NCBI GenBank assembly: GCA_007695345.1
Contig: REDZ01000077.1
Coordinates: 1 to 43,634 of the forward strand
Origin: Paracoccaceae bacterium
GTDB lineage: Bacteria > Pseudomonadota > Alphaproteobacteria > Rhodobacterales > Rhodobacteraceae
Direction: 5' to 3'
DNA: 43,634 nt
The notes under the pieces were generated by a model. It ran no database searches. It was not told where the DNA came from and was given only the letters and a program-made list of their open reading frames with translations. This document shows positions 15,529 through 23,499 of this stretch, in pieces. The translations under genes and the position numbers were made by a program. Within the stretch, counting starts at the first letter, position 1; every line of letters begins with the position of its first letter.

Positions 15529-15556
15529 AAATGGACGCCCCTCGGGGCGTCCATTT
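15529..15556. terminator. Bidirectional terminator between the small gene and hsp20
   Basis: A perfect 13-bp stem AAATGGACGCCCC/GGGGCGTCCATTT with a two-base loop is followed on the plus strand by CTTTC. It lies between convergent genes, so it can serve both; the T-rich side favours the plus strand. Confidence 0.85.
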
Positions 15557-15582
15557 CTTTCGACATCAGGCAAGATTGCCGG

Positions 15583-16062
15583 TCAGGCAGCCTGGGGCGC
15601 TTTCTCAGCATGGCCTTCGACCATGGTGCGCGGCGTCGCATCGGTCGAGATATCAATCTGCCGGGGTTTGAGCGCCTCGGGCAGTTCGCGGGCCAGCTCG
15701 ATATGCAGCATCCCATCAGCATGGCGCGCACCGGTCACGCGGACATGGTCGGCCAGATGGAACCTGCGCTCGAACGCGCGCGTGGCGATGCCACGGTGCA
15801 GGAAATGGCGCTCGCTTTCGTCATCCGTGCTGCGCCCGGACACGACAAGCGCATTATCCTTCACTTCGACCGACAGGTGTTCGGCGGCAAAACCCGCCAC
15901 GGCGATCGAGATGCGATAAGCGTTCTCATCGGTCTTTTCGATATTGTAGGGCGGATAGGTGGGGGCCTGCACATCAGCAGACATCACACGGTCGAGCATG
16001 TCGGCCATGCTGTCGAAACCGATTGCGGCACGGTAAAGGGGGGTTGGGTCAAAACGGCGCAT
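15583..16062 (-). CDS. Small heat-shock protein, Hsp20/IbpA family
   Basis: The 159-residue protein has an N-terminal MRRFDPTPLYRAAIGFDSM like IbpA (class A alphaproteobacterial sHsp). An alpha-crystallin domain follows from about residue 38 (YPPYNIEKTDENAYRISIAV, then NALVVSGR, FLHRGIATRAFERRF) and ends DGMLHIELARELPE. The C-terminal tail carries the anchoring KPRQIDI motif. It holds unfolding proteins for refolding by DnaK/ClpB. The ATG at 16062 is used because AAGGAGG lies six bases before it; an ATG two codons upstream would overlap that site. Its 5' leader has hairpins and a UCGCU next to the ribosome site, as in ROSE thermometers, and a heat-shock-like promoter further up. Confidence 0.93.
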   Translation of the reverse strand: MRRFDPTPLYRAAIGFDSMADMLDRVMSADVQAPTYPPYNIEKTDENAYRISIAVAGFAAEHLSVEVKDNALVVSGRSTDDESERHFLHRGIATRAFERRFHLADHVRVTGARHADGMLHIELARELPEALKPRQIDISTDATPRTMVEGHAEKAPQAA

Positions 16063-16160
16063 AAGCATCCTCCTTCTTGAGCGATACAGACTCTGCGCCC
16101 TCCGTCCTGGACGGGCGCGGTTCAGCGATGGGCCGGGTCCGCATTCGGCACCCGGCAAAG
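16063..16160 (-). ncRNA. Candidate ROSE-type RNA thermometer in the hsp20 leader
   Basis: The leader contains two stems (GCCGGGT/ACCCGGC at 16132-16156 and a bulged GCGCCC-GTCC/GGAC-GGGCGC at 16095-16118). Next to the start it reads UCGCU-CAAGA-AGGAG. ROSE elements use U(U/C)GCU to pair, via a G-G contact, with the AGGAG ribosome site, melting at heat shock. The match to UYGCU, the very short loop and the upstream stems fit. No folding was computed. Confidence 0.45.
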
Positions 16161-16163
16161 CAG

Positions 16164-16192
16164 AAGTGGGAATTGCCCCCTGCGCTGTCAAG
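16164..16192 (-). promoter_or_regulatory. Candidate heat-shock (RpoH-type) promoter for hsp20
   Basis: On the minus strand CTTGACA is followed after 15 bases by CCCACTT, similar to the RpoH pattern CTTGA-N-CCCCAT. TTGACA could equally be a housekeeping -35. It lies just upstream of the structured leader. Confidence 0.35.
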
Positions 16193-16255
16193 AGGGCGCG
16201 CAAGCCCATCCGCGCGGCGCGGCGCTGCGCTCACAACATCTTGAAAACAGGCGCT

Positions 16256-17080
16256 TTACGGACGCAGGAACCGCGCGCCGCCACCGCTGCTCATCTCGCG
16301 CGGGGTATCGCTGCCGGGACCGGGCGCGCGGACAAACCGCCGATCGCTGGTTTCCAGTGCGGCGCGCAATTCATCCAGACGCGTGCCCAGCGACACGCCC
16401 AGCGATATCTGACGCTGCGTACCCCCAACATTGCCGCGCCCCATGGCCGAGACAACCGACACGATAAGCGCCCGCCCCTCGCTGATCGCAAAGACCGGCG
16501 CGCCGCTGGCCCCGAAATCGACATTGCACGACATCATCAGCACGCCACTGCGGTCGCGTTCGATCACCTGACAACGCTCTTGCAGGGCCGGAACCTCGCT
16601 GCGCCCGCGCGCATAGGACACCACACCCACCTGATCGCCGCCGCGCGGTTCGGCATACACCTCGAACGGGGTCACGCCCAGATTACGAATCGGATGTGAC
16701 AGTTCCAGCAGCGCCAGATCATGGGCGACATTATCGATATCCGTGCCCTGCGCGGGCGCGTATCGCGGATGAATGGCTGATCGCTGCACCTGCCCTTCGG
16801 CCGCCGCCCGCCCGTTGCGCCAGCCCGCCCGAAAGACCAGATCATCATCGGATACGCGCGCGCCAGTTTCCTTGTCAAACAGGCAATGCGCCGCTGTCAG
16901 CACCAACCGCTGCGAGATCAGCGCGCCCGTGCAGAACCCGCTCCTGCCGACATCGATCCGCCCGACCCCCTCCCAGCCCTGCACCTGCAGGCTGCTTTCC
17001 AGCATCTGCAAGGGCGGGTCCGTGGCCAGCGCGGCCTGCGGCAGCACAAGGGCAAACAGGGCAGCAAGGCACAGGCGCAT
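16256..17080 (-). CDS. Secreted trypsin-like serine protease
   Basis: The 274-residue protein has a signal peptide (MRLCLAALFALVLPQAALA, cleavage about residue 19) and an S1 protease domain. The triad is H65 in LVLTAAHC, D121 in AHDLALLEL and S192 in DFGASGAPVF, where the usual GDSGGP is changed to GASGAP. Paired cysteines around the histidine (FCTGALIS...AAHC) are kept. It therefore acts, if active, in the periplasm or outside the cell. The replaced aspartate and glycine near the serine are seen in other bacterial trypsin-like proteins and may affect specificity. The C-terminal 40 residues are disordered in character (APGPGSDTPREMSSGGG). It follows the glc cluster in the same direction after 93 bp, but is probably independent. 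Confidence 0.88.
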   Translation of the reverse strand: MRLCLAALFALVLPQAALATDPPLQMLESSLQVQGWEGVGRIDVGRSGFCTGALISQRLVLTAAHCLFDKETGARVSDDDLVFRAGWRNGRAAAEGQVQRSAIHPRYAPAQGTDIDNVAHDLALLELSHPIRNLGVTPFEVYAEPRGGDQVGVVSYARGRSEVPALQERCQVIERDRSGVLMMSCNVDFGASGAPVFAISEGRALIVSVVSAMGRGNVGGTQRQISLGVSLGTRLDELRAALETSDRRFVRAPGPGSDTPREMSSGGGARFLRP

Positions 17081-17173
17081 CCGGGCTCTCCGACGGGGTC
17101 AACCCCGATGCCCTAGCATGAAATCGCGGCGGCTTCATGGCCGATCTGCATGGCCCTGCCCAAGAGGATGAAT

Positions 17174-18481
17174 TTACGTCAGCACCGGCACTGCATCGCC
17201 ACACAGCGCGCGGGGCTTTGGCCCGCCAGTCGCCCAGTCCAGCAGCTCGACCGTATGCACAACAGGCGTGCCGGTCCCCGATCCGATCTGCATCATGCAG
17301 CCGATATTGCCCGCCGCGATCACATCAGGGGATTTCGCCTCCAGCGTTGCGACCTTGCGCGCCTTCAACTGGCCGGAAATCTCGGGCTGCATCAGGTTAT
17401 AGGTGCCGGCAGAGCCGCAGCACAAATGCGCATCCTTCGGCTCGACCACCTCGAACCCGGCACGTTTCAGCAGGTCCTTGGGATAGGTCTTGATCTGCTG
17501 GCCGTGCTGGAGCGAACAGGCCGCGTGATACGCGACCTTCAGCCCTTGCGACTCCGCTTTGGGCACATCAAGTTTCATCAGCACCTCGCTGATATCCATT
17601 GCAATCTTGCTGACGGCCTGCGCTTGTTCGGCCAGCGGCTCGTTGCGGAACATATGCCCGTAATCCTTGACCGTGGTGCCGCAACCGCTGGTGTTGATGA
17701 CCACGGCATCCAGCCCGCCGCCCTGCATCTCCTGCCACCAGGCGCGGATGTTCCTGGCTGCCGTGGCATGGCTTTCCGCTGATTTGCCCATGTGATGGGT
17801 CAGCGCCCCGCAACAGCCCTGCCCCTCGGCGATGACGACCTCTGCCCCCAGCCGCCGCAACAGCCGGATGGTGGCATCATTGATATCGGTGTTCAGCGCC
17901 CGCTGCGCGCAACCCGTCATCAGCGCGACCCGCATCTTGCGGGGCCCCTCGGGCGCAAAGACCTGCGGATCGTCATTGCGGCTGACCGGCGGGATGCGCT
18001 TGGGCGCCATGTCCAGCATCGCGCGCAGCCGCGGGTCGGGCATCAGTGCGCGAAAGGGCCGACCCAGCCTCGCCGCGACAAGGGCCGCGCGAAACCGCGT
18101 CGGATAGGGCAGGATTTTCGCCAGCGTCCCGCGCAGCAGGCGCTCGAAGAGGGGACGCTTGTAGGTCTGTTCGATGTATTCGCGCGCATGATCGACCAGA
18201 TGCATGTAATGCACCCCCGACGGGCAGGTGGTCATGCAGGCCAGACAGGACAGGCAGCGATCGATATGCGTGACCGTCTTTTCATCCGCAGGCCGCCCCT
18301 TTTCCAACATGTCCTTGATCAGGTAGATGCGCCCGCGCGGGCTGTCCAGCTCATCACCAAGGATCGCATAGGTCGGGCAGGTCGCCGTGCAGAAACCGCA
18401 ATGCACGCAAGTGCGCAGCACCTCGTTCGAGCGGGCCGTGGCCGGGTCGCGCAACTGATCGGGGGTGAATGTCGTCTGCAT
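17174..18481 (-). CDS. glcF: Glycolate oxidase iron-sulfur subunit
   Basis: The 435-residue protein has two 4Fe-4S motifs near the N terminus, CVHCGFCTATCPTY and CLSCLACMTTCPSGV. Two cysteine-rich CCG domains follow (GCCGALTHHMG, GCGTTVKDYG, HLCCGSAGTYN), typical of GlcF/heterodisulfide-reductase-like proteins. It passes electrons from GlcD/GlcE to the quinone pool while glycolate is oxidised to glyoxylate. The order is glcD, glcE, glcF on the minus strand, with seven bases between the glcE stop and this ATG. The length agrees with the family (about 410-440). Expression is probably controlled at the glcD promoter. Confidence 0.95.
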   Translation of the reverse strand: MQTTFTPDQLRDPATARSNEVLRTCVHCGFCTATCPTYAILGDELDSPRGRIYLIKDMLEKGRPADEKTVTHIDRCLSCLACMTTCPSGVHYMHLVDHAREYIEQTYKRPLFERLLRGTLAKILPYPTRFRAALVAARLGRPFRALMPDPRLRAMLDMAPKRIPPVSRNDDPQVFAPEGPRKMRVALMTGCAQRALNTDINDATIRLLRRLGAEVVIAEGQGCCGALTHHMGKSAESHATAARNIRAWWQEMQGGGLDAVVINTSGCGTTVKDYGHMFRNEPLAEQAQAVSKIAMDISEVLMKLDVPKAESQGLKVAYHAACSLQHGQQIKTYPKDLLKRAGFEVVEPKDAHLCCGSAGTYNLMQPEISGQLKARKVATLEAKSPDVIAAGNIGCMMQIGSGTGTPVVHTVELLDWATGGPKPRALCGDAVPVLT

Positions 18482-18488
18482 GTCGTGC

Positions 18489-19589
18489 CTATCCCATCAA
18501 ACCGGGGTTCAGCACCCCGCGCGGATCAAATTTCGCCCGCAGCCCGGCGGACAGTGCTGCGACCGGCGCGGGCTCTGGCTGGAACGCGGGCAGGGCCGCG
18601 CGCGTCGCCTCGGACCCGCGGATCAGCGTGGCATGGCCACGGAATGCACCCAGATCGGCCCGCAGATCGCGCCCCGGATCGCAACAGGCCCAGAGAAGCC
18701 CGCCGCCCCAGTCCATCACGACCGGGCAATCGGCCCGCGCCACGATCTCCGGTGCGTCCGACGGCCGGACCGAGATGCGCCAGACATCGCCCGCATGCCC
18801 GGCAAAGGCGGTCACATCGCGGATGCCCTGCCACAGTTCGGCGCTCGCCGCGCCCTCTACGCGCTCCCAATCGCCGCCCAGCGCCTCCTCCAGCGCCGCC
18901 AGCCGGTAGCGCACCTGCGCGTCAAATCCCTCGATCCGCAGCGCCACGCGGCCCTCGGCATCGCGCGCCGCGCCATTGACCTCATAGGGCGTGCCCAGCG
19001 CGCGCGACATCATTGCCACGGCCTCTTGTGGGGCCATCGCGGCGCTGCGCAGACTCGCCTGCGCCTCGGGCACCGGCAGCAGCTTGAAGGAACATTCGCT
19101 CAGCACCCCCAGCGTGCCCCAGGCCCCGGCCATCAGCTTGACCAGATCATAACCGGTGACATTCTTCATCACCCGCCCGCCGTTCTTGACGATAGTGCCA
19201 GTGCCATCGACGAACCGCACCCCGATCAGGCTGTCGCGGCACGCCCCCGCCTGCACCCGCCGCGGCCCCGAGGCATTGGCCGACACCATCCCGCCCACAG
19301 TCGGCACGCCCTCGATGCCCAGAAGCGCGCGCATATCCATCGGCTCGAACGGCAGGCGCTGCCCTTCTGCGGCCAGCGCCGCCTCGACCTCGGCCAGCGC
19401 TGTGCCCGCACCGGCGACCAGCGTCAGCGCACCCGGTTCATACAGCCGTATGCCGGACAGGTCGCCTGTTTCCAGCATTTCACCCGCCACAGGCCGTCCG
19501 ACACTGCGCGTGCCCCCGCCGCGTACGACAAGCGGCCCGCGCGCCGCGCGCACCATCCCGGACAATTCTTCTTCACTCGCAGGCCGCAT
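18489..19589 (-). CDS. glcE: Glycolate oxidase FAD-binding subunit
   Basis: The 366-residue protein carries an FAD-binding_4 fold: RAARGPLVVRGGGTRSVGRP near the N terminus, then LPFEPMDMRALLGIEGVPTV, GGMVSANASGPRR and VKNGGRVMKNVTGYDLVKL. This matches GlcE rather than GlcD, which is longer and has the C-terminal FAD-oxidase domain. It forms the flavin core of glycolate oxidase with GlcD. The ATG at 19589 has AAGGGAG about eight bases upstream. It lies 82 bp after glcD, the only sizeable gap in this operon, and that gap is unusually AT-rich in the middle. The C terminus holds KFDPRGVLNPG, also typical. Confidence 0.94.
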   Translation of the reverse strand: MRPASEEELSGMVRAARGPLVVRGGGTRSVGRPVAGEMLETGDLSGIRLYEPGALTLVAGAGTALAEVEAALAAEGQRLPFEPMDMRALLGIEGVPTVGGMVSANASGPRRVQAGACRDSLIGVRFVDGTGTIVKNGGRVMKNVTGYDLVKLMAGAWGTLGVLSECSFKLLPVPEAQASLRSAAMAPQEAVAMMSRALGTPYEVNGAARDAEGRVALRIEGFDAQVRYRLAALEEALGGDWERVEGAASAELWQGIRDVTAFAGHAGDVWRISVRPSDAPEIVARADCPVVMDWGGGLLWACCDPGRDLRADLGAFRGHATLIRGSEATRAALPAFQPEPAPVAALSAGLRAKFDPRGVLNPGLMG

Positions 19590-19619
19590 GGCGCGCGCTC
19601 CCTTATCTCATCCCTTGGG

Positions 19620-19644
19620 CTTCATCTTGCCAAAAATACTCAAG
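19620..19644 (-). other. AT-rich motif between glcD and glcE
   Basis: On the minus strand the gap contains GAGTATTTTTGGCAAGATGA, an AT-rich island in a GC-rich operon. I recall similar GAGTATTTTT...AAGATGAAG strings before genes in Rhodobacterales, so it may be a dispersed element or an internal promoter/processing site. No second copy was noticed in the window. Confidence 0.3.
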
Positions 19645-19671
19645 AAAACGCTACCCCCGGCGCGCCGCCGC

Positions 19672-21105
19672 TCAGGCCGCGCGCCGCGTGGCACTTGCCT
19701 CCAGCGGGAACACCTTGGCGGGGTTCAGCAGCCAATGCGGGTCGAACACATCCTTGATGCGCATCTGCGCTTCCAGATCCTCGGGCGCGAACTGCACCGA
19801 CATCAGGTCACGCTTCTCGATTCCGACACCATGTTCGCCCGTCAGGCAGCCGCCAGCCTCGACACACAGTTTCAGGATCTCGGCACCAAAGGCCTCGCAC
19901 AGTTCCAGATCGCCGGGCTTGTTGGCATCGAACAGGATCAGCGGGTGCATGTTGCCATCGCCCGCATGGAAGACATTCGCCACATCCAGCCCGAATTCCT
20001 GGCTCATCTCGCCAATCCGGCGCAGCACGAAGGGCAGGCTGGATACCGGGATCGTCCCATCCAGGCACATGTAATCATTGATACTCCCCATCGCCCCAAA
20101 GGCTGATTTGCGCCCCAGCCAGATGCGTTTGCTTTCCTCCTCGGACTGGCTTTCGCGCAACTCCACCGGATTGTGGCGGCGCGCGATCTGCGTGATCAGG
20201 CCAAGCTGTTCGTCAATCTCGTCCTGCGATCCCTCGACCTCGACGATCAGCAGCGCCTCGCAATCGGGATAGCCCGCTTTCGCGAAATCCTCGCAGGCGC
20301 GGATGCAGGGGCGGTCCATGAATTCGATCGCCACAGGCAGCACCCCGGCCTTGATGATATCCGACACGCAGGCCCCCGCCACTTCGGAACTGTCGAACCC
20401 CATCAGCACCGGCCGCGCACCCTCGGGCTTGGGCAGAATGCGCAAGGTCGCCTCGGTCACCACACCAAGCTGGCCTTCGGACCCGCACACAAGCCCCAAC
20501 AGGTCATAGCCCGCCGCATCCATATGCGCGCCCCCCAGCTCGATCACCGTGCCATCCATCTGCACCAGCGTCACGCCCAGCAGATTATTCGTTGTCACCC
20601 CGTATTTCAGGCAATGCGCCCCGCCTGAATTCATCGCGATATTCCCGGCAATCGCGCAGGCCAGCTGGCTGGAAGGATCGGGCGCGTAGAAGAACCCGTC
20701 GCTTTCCACCTCGCCCGTGACTGCCAGATTGGTGATGCCGGTCTGTACCCGGATGATCCGGTCGGCATGATCGACCTCCAGCACATCGCGCATCCGCGCC
20801 ACACCCAGAATGATTGCGTCTTCGGTCGCCAGCGACCCGCCCGCAAGCGAGGTGCCCGCCCCGCGCGGAACGATGGGCACGCGTTCCTCATGGCAGATCC
20901 GCAGCACTGCCGCGACCTCGGCCGTCGTGCCCGGCAACACCACGGCCATGGGCAGGCAGGTATAGGCGGTCAACGCATCGCATTCATAGGCGCGGCGCTC
21001 GGCTTCATCCCGGATCAGGGCCTGCTCTGGCAAGACCTCGGCCAGCCGGGCCAGCACGCGGTCACGCTTTGCAAGCGTTGCAGGATTGGCAGCAGGCATG
21101 TCCAT
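19672..21105 (-). CDS. glcD: Glycolate oxidase catalytic FAD-linked subunit
   Basis: The 477-residue protein has the FAD-binding_4 domain with VPIVPRGAGTSLAGGSL, AIAGNIAMNSGGAHCLKYG and GSEGQLGVVTEATLRI. A C-terminal FAD-oxidase domain ends VFHAGDGNMHPLI, GEHGVGIEKRDLM and WLLNPAKVF. This is the GlcD/D-lactate dehydrogenase-like group; adjacency to glcE and glcF marks it as glycolate oxidase, which feeds photorespiration-type or C2 carbon into glyoxylate. The ATG at 21105 has GGGGGAG upstream; one slightly earlier start is in frame. A perfect inverted repeat sits 23 bp before it and probably holds the operator. Confidence 0.95.
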   Translation of the reverse strand: MDMPAANPATLAKRDRVLARLAEVLPEQALIRDEAERRAYECDALTAYTCLPMAVVLPGTTAEVAAVLRICHEERVPIVPRGAGTSLAGGSLATEDAIILGVARMRDVLEVDHADRIIRVQTGITNLAVTGEVESDGFFYAPDPSSQLACAIAGNIAMNSGGAHCLKYGVTTNNLLGVTLVQMDGTVIELGGAHMDAAGYDLLGLVCGSEGQLGVVTEATLRILPKPEGARPVLMGFDSSEVAGACVSDIIKAGVLPVAIEFMDRPCIRACEDFAKAGYPDCEALLIVEVEGSQDEIDEQLGLITQIARRHNPVELRESQSEEESKRIWLGRKSAFGAMGSINDYMCLDGTIPVSSLPFVLRRIGEMSQEFGLDVANVFHAGDGNMHPLILFDANKPGDLELCEAFGAEILKLCVEAGGCLTGEHGVGIEKRDLMSVQFAPEDLEAQMRIKDVFDPHWLLNPAKVFPLEASATRRAA

Positions 21106-21127
21106 GATATGCTCCCCCAGCACGGAT

Positions 21128-21148
21128 TTGGTAAAATAATATTACCAA
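21128..21148 (-). promoter_or_regulatory. Palindromic operator upstream of glcD
   Basis: TTGGTAA and TTACCAA are perfect 7-bp arms around seven bases, all AT-rich. TTGGT/ACCAA half-sites are typical of FadR-subfamily GntR regulators such as GlcC, PdhR and LldR, though their usual spacing is shorter. A plausible promoter on the minus strand (TTGCTT, 17 bases, TAATAT) overlaps it. No GlcC-like regulator gene is in the window. Confidence 0.55.
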
Positions 21149-21251
21149 TTCTGACAAAAGCAAGCAAAACTTCACCGAATTCCTGCTACCGTGCTCAGAT
21201 CACTGTCTGCCCTGCCCGCGCTGGTGACGCATCCGGCCGCCACGAGGACGT

Positions 21252-21839
21252 TCAATCCTGTGCAAGCGCGCGCTGACAGGCCGGGCGCGCGGCGCACCTT
21301 TCGACCCATGCGCGCACCGACGGGTGATCGGGCGTGGCATCGGGAAAGTAGAGATATGTCGAACACAGCAGGATATCCGCGGCACTGAAACGGTCATTCA
21401 CCAGCCAGTCGCGCCCCTCCAGCGCCGGGACCAGCCGCGCGGCAATCGCGTCACGGCCCCGGAACGTCGCCTGCGCCACCGGATGGTCGGCCACGCCCAG
21501 CACCTCGGCGATATAGACGGGCTCCACCACGCCACAATACCAGAACAGCCATGTCAGATAGGCGCCGCGACCGGGGGCGCCATGTGCAGTGCCCAGATCG
21601 CGGTCGGGAAACAGGTCGGTCAGGTAGAGCAGTATCGCCGCTGTCTCGGTGATCAGCGCGCCGTCATGTTCCAACGCCGGCACCTTGCCATCGGGGTGCG
21701 GGTTGCGCCGGTCGCGCGCGCCCGATCCATCCTGGCGGGGGATGTCACAACGCACGGTCTCAAACGGGACATCCAGTTCGTGCAGCAGCCACATGACGCG
21801 GCCAGAGCGGGATTGCGGGGCGTGATAGAATGTCAGCAT
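21252..21839 (-). CDS. Glutathione S-transferase family protein
   Basis: The 195-residue protein has the N-terminal thioredoxin-like GST domain: MLTFYHAPQSRSGRVMWLLH, then PDGKVPALEHDGALITETAAILLYL, where the cis-proline and the ES/ET glutathione-binding pair are visible. A helical C-terminal domain has WLVNDRFSAADILLCSTYLY, the N-capping box. The GS-activating residue is probably the serine in PQSRSGRV. The substrate cannot be told. The ATG at 21839 is used; the open frame upstream is spurious. It is divergent from a broken YafY-type regulator 70 bp away, which may once have controlled it. Confidence 0.92.
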   Translation of the reverse strand: MLTFYHAPQSRSGRVMWLLHELDVPFETVRCDIPRQDGSGARDRRNPHPDGKVPALEHDGALITETAAILLYLTDLFPDRDLGTAHGAPGRGAYLTWLFWYCGVVEPVYIAEVLGVADHPVAQATFRGRDAIAARLVPALEGRDWLVNDRFSAADILLCSTYLYFPDATPDHPSVRAWVERCAARPACQRALAQD

Positions 21840-21909
21840 GGCGGGGTTCCTTGTTGCTTGCCGAATACCTGTCGCACAGGCATCCTGACAACTCACGTCA
21901 GGAGCGCCC

Positions 21910-22087
21910 ATGCCCCGCAGTGACCGCCTGCTTCGCCTTCTCCAGCATCTTCTTACCGAGCCAGCACCTGTGACCGCGGCACGGCGTGCCAGCCTGTCCG
22001 GCGTCTCTGAGCGCGCCATCATATCGCGATATCGGGGCGCTGCGGGCGGCAGGCGCCATCGTCGACGGGCAGGCAGGCTCAGGTCAG
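21910..22087 (+). pseudogene. Truncated, frameshifted YafY/WYL-type transcriptional regulator
   Basis: The ATG at 21910 has AGGAG seven bases upstream and reads MPRSDRLLRLLQHLL, then APVTAARRASLSGVSERAI, the N-terminal winged HTH of YafY-type regulators (normally followed by YRDIDALRAAGA). A shift near 22020 moves the continuation SYRDIGALRAAGAIVDGQAG to the next frame. After about 22087 no homology remains and the WYL domain is missing; the following sequence belongs to the end of the DMT gene. So it is a dead gene with both a frameshift and a 3' truncation. It faces away from the GST gene, the usual position for its regulator. Confidence 0.8.
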
Positions 22088-22111
22088 GAGCGGGCGGGCC
22101 TGATCCGTCGA

Positions 22112-23014
22112 TCAGGACGAACGGGCTGCAGGGCCAGCCCGCCCAATCCTGCGTTTGCGCTGATCCGCCCCCCAGAGAGCAAGCGCCACACCGCCCAGAA
22201 TGCCCAGTGAGCACAGGACAAGGCGCAAGGTCAGCGGCTCGGCGATGAACAGCACACCACCGCCCGCCGCGATGGCCGGCACGGTCAATTGCACATAGGC
22301 GGCCGTGCTGCGTTCCAGTGCGGGCAGGACGCTGTACCAGACGGCATAGCCCAGCCCGGACGCCAGCGCGCCAGAGGCAATCGCATACAGCCAGCCCGCC
22401 GGGCTGATCGTCTGCTCAAACAGCCCCGGCAGGATCAGAAGAAGTGCGATGGGCAGGCAGCGCAGGAAATTGCCGCCTGTATCGACCAGCGGTGCGGCAG
22501 ATCCATGCCCGAGCAAGGTATAGGCCGCCCATGCAAGCCCGGCAAGTATCATCAAGGCTGCGCCGAGCGGGTCTGGCGCGCTCACACCCGGCAAGACCAG
22601 GAATATCAGAAACAGCACGGCCACAGTGAAACCTGCCCATTCGACAGCACCGGGCCTGTCGCCATGTCCGATGGCCCAGCCCAGCATGCCCAGTTGCACT
22701 GCGGCAAACAGCAAAAGCGCCCCTGTTCCGGCGGCAAGGTCCAGATAGGCATAGGAGAATGCAATCGCATAGAGAAAGAGCGCAAGCGCACCGCCCATGC
22801 TGCCACCCATCCGCCCCCATCGTGGCCTGCGTCCCCGCCATGCAAGGATCAGCCCCAGCATCAACGCGCCCGAGGCCAGTCGGATGCCGGTATAGCCCAG
22901 CGCATCTGCCTCGCCCCCGGCCAGCGCCACGCGGTTCAGAACCGAGTTTGCGGCAAAGGCCACCATCGCCAGTGCCGTAAGTAGCGCGATTTTCAATACT
23001 GATGATTCTGCCAT
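22112..23014 (-). CDS. EamA-type DMT transporter
   Basis: The 300-residue protein has about ten hydrophobic segments in two EamA repeats. The first includes ANSVLNRVALAGGEADALGYTGIRLASGALML, broken here as ANSVLNRVAL and GIRLASGALML; the second includes LGYAVWYSVLPALERSTAAY, PAIAAGGGVLF and EPLTLRLVL, typical of RhaT/YdcZ-like drug-metabolite exporters. It probably exports a metabolite or amino acid. The start is ambiguous: ATG at 23014 (GGGGA eight bases before it) or ATG at 23020; the longer frame to 23107 has no support. The C-terminal tail is basic. The 3' end adjoins the broken YafY gene, suggesting a local deletion joined them. Confidence 0.9.
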   Translation of the reverse strand: MAESSVLKIALLTALAMVAFAANSVLNRVALAGGEADALGYTGIRLASGALMLGLILAWRGRRPRWGRMGGSMGGALALFLYAIAFSYAYLDLAAGTGALLLFAAVQLGMLGWAIGHGDRPGAVEWAGFTVAVLFLIFLVLPGVSAPDPLGAALMILAGLAWAAYTLLGHGSAAPLVDTGGNFLRCLPIALLLILPGLFEQTISPAGWLYAIASGALASGLGYAVWYSVLPALERSTAAYVQLTVPAIAAGGGVLFIAEPLTLRLVLCSLGILGGVALALWGADQRKRRIGRAGPAARSS

Positions 23015-23499
23015 CCGCATGTTCCCCAAGGCTGTGCGCAGCCCGTCGCCCATCGGCGCTAGCAGATGCCTGTCATACCGGCAAGCAACCGTCGCGGATA
23101 TTGCCAATCAGCCGGGACCCGAAGATCGATCAACCTGTTGAACTGTTCATGGATGCCTGACGCACTCTCTCAGCTTGAAAGGTGGATCTCGGCAGGGTTC
23201 GGGCCGTCACAAGCATGAGGTGCCCCAGGGTGCAATGCTGCGTCAGAAATCAAGCGATACACGTCCCGGCCAGGGAACACGGGATGTGCGGGCGTTCCGC
23301 CCTGCACCGCGCCCGGCATGGGGCGAAACACGAAGGCGATCCCGCCAGAGATGCCCCCACTTGCCTTGCGACGATCCTGCCCATCTTGACGCGGCGGTTG
23401 AACCCGGCGCGGGGATTGCTCAAGCCCTTGCGCCGATCTTTTCCGCAGCCCACAGCGATCAGGGGGCGGCGCGGCGCCGGTTTCGGGGGCAGATACCCT
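23015..23499. other. Gene-free interval between DMT transporter and malQ
   Basis: About 485 bp hold only weak ORFs without ribosome sites or recognisable homology. No clear terminator follows malQ here. Confidence 0.5.
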
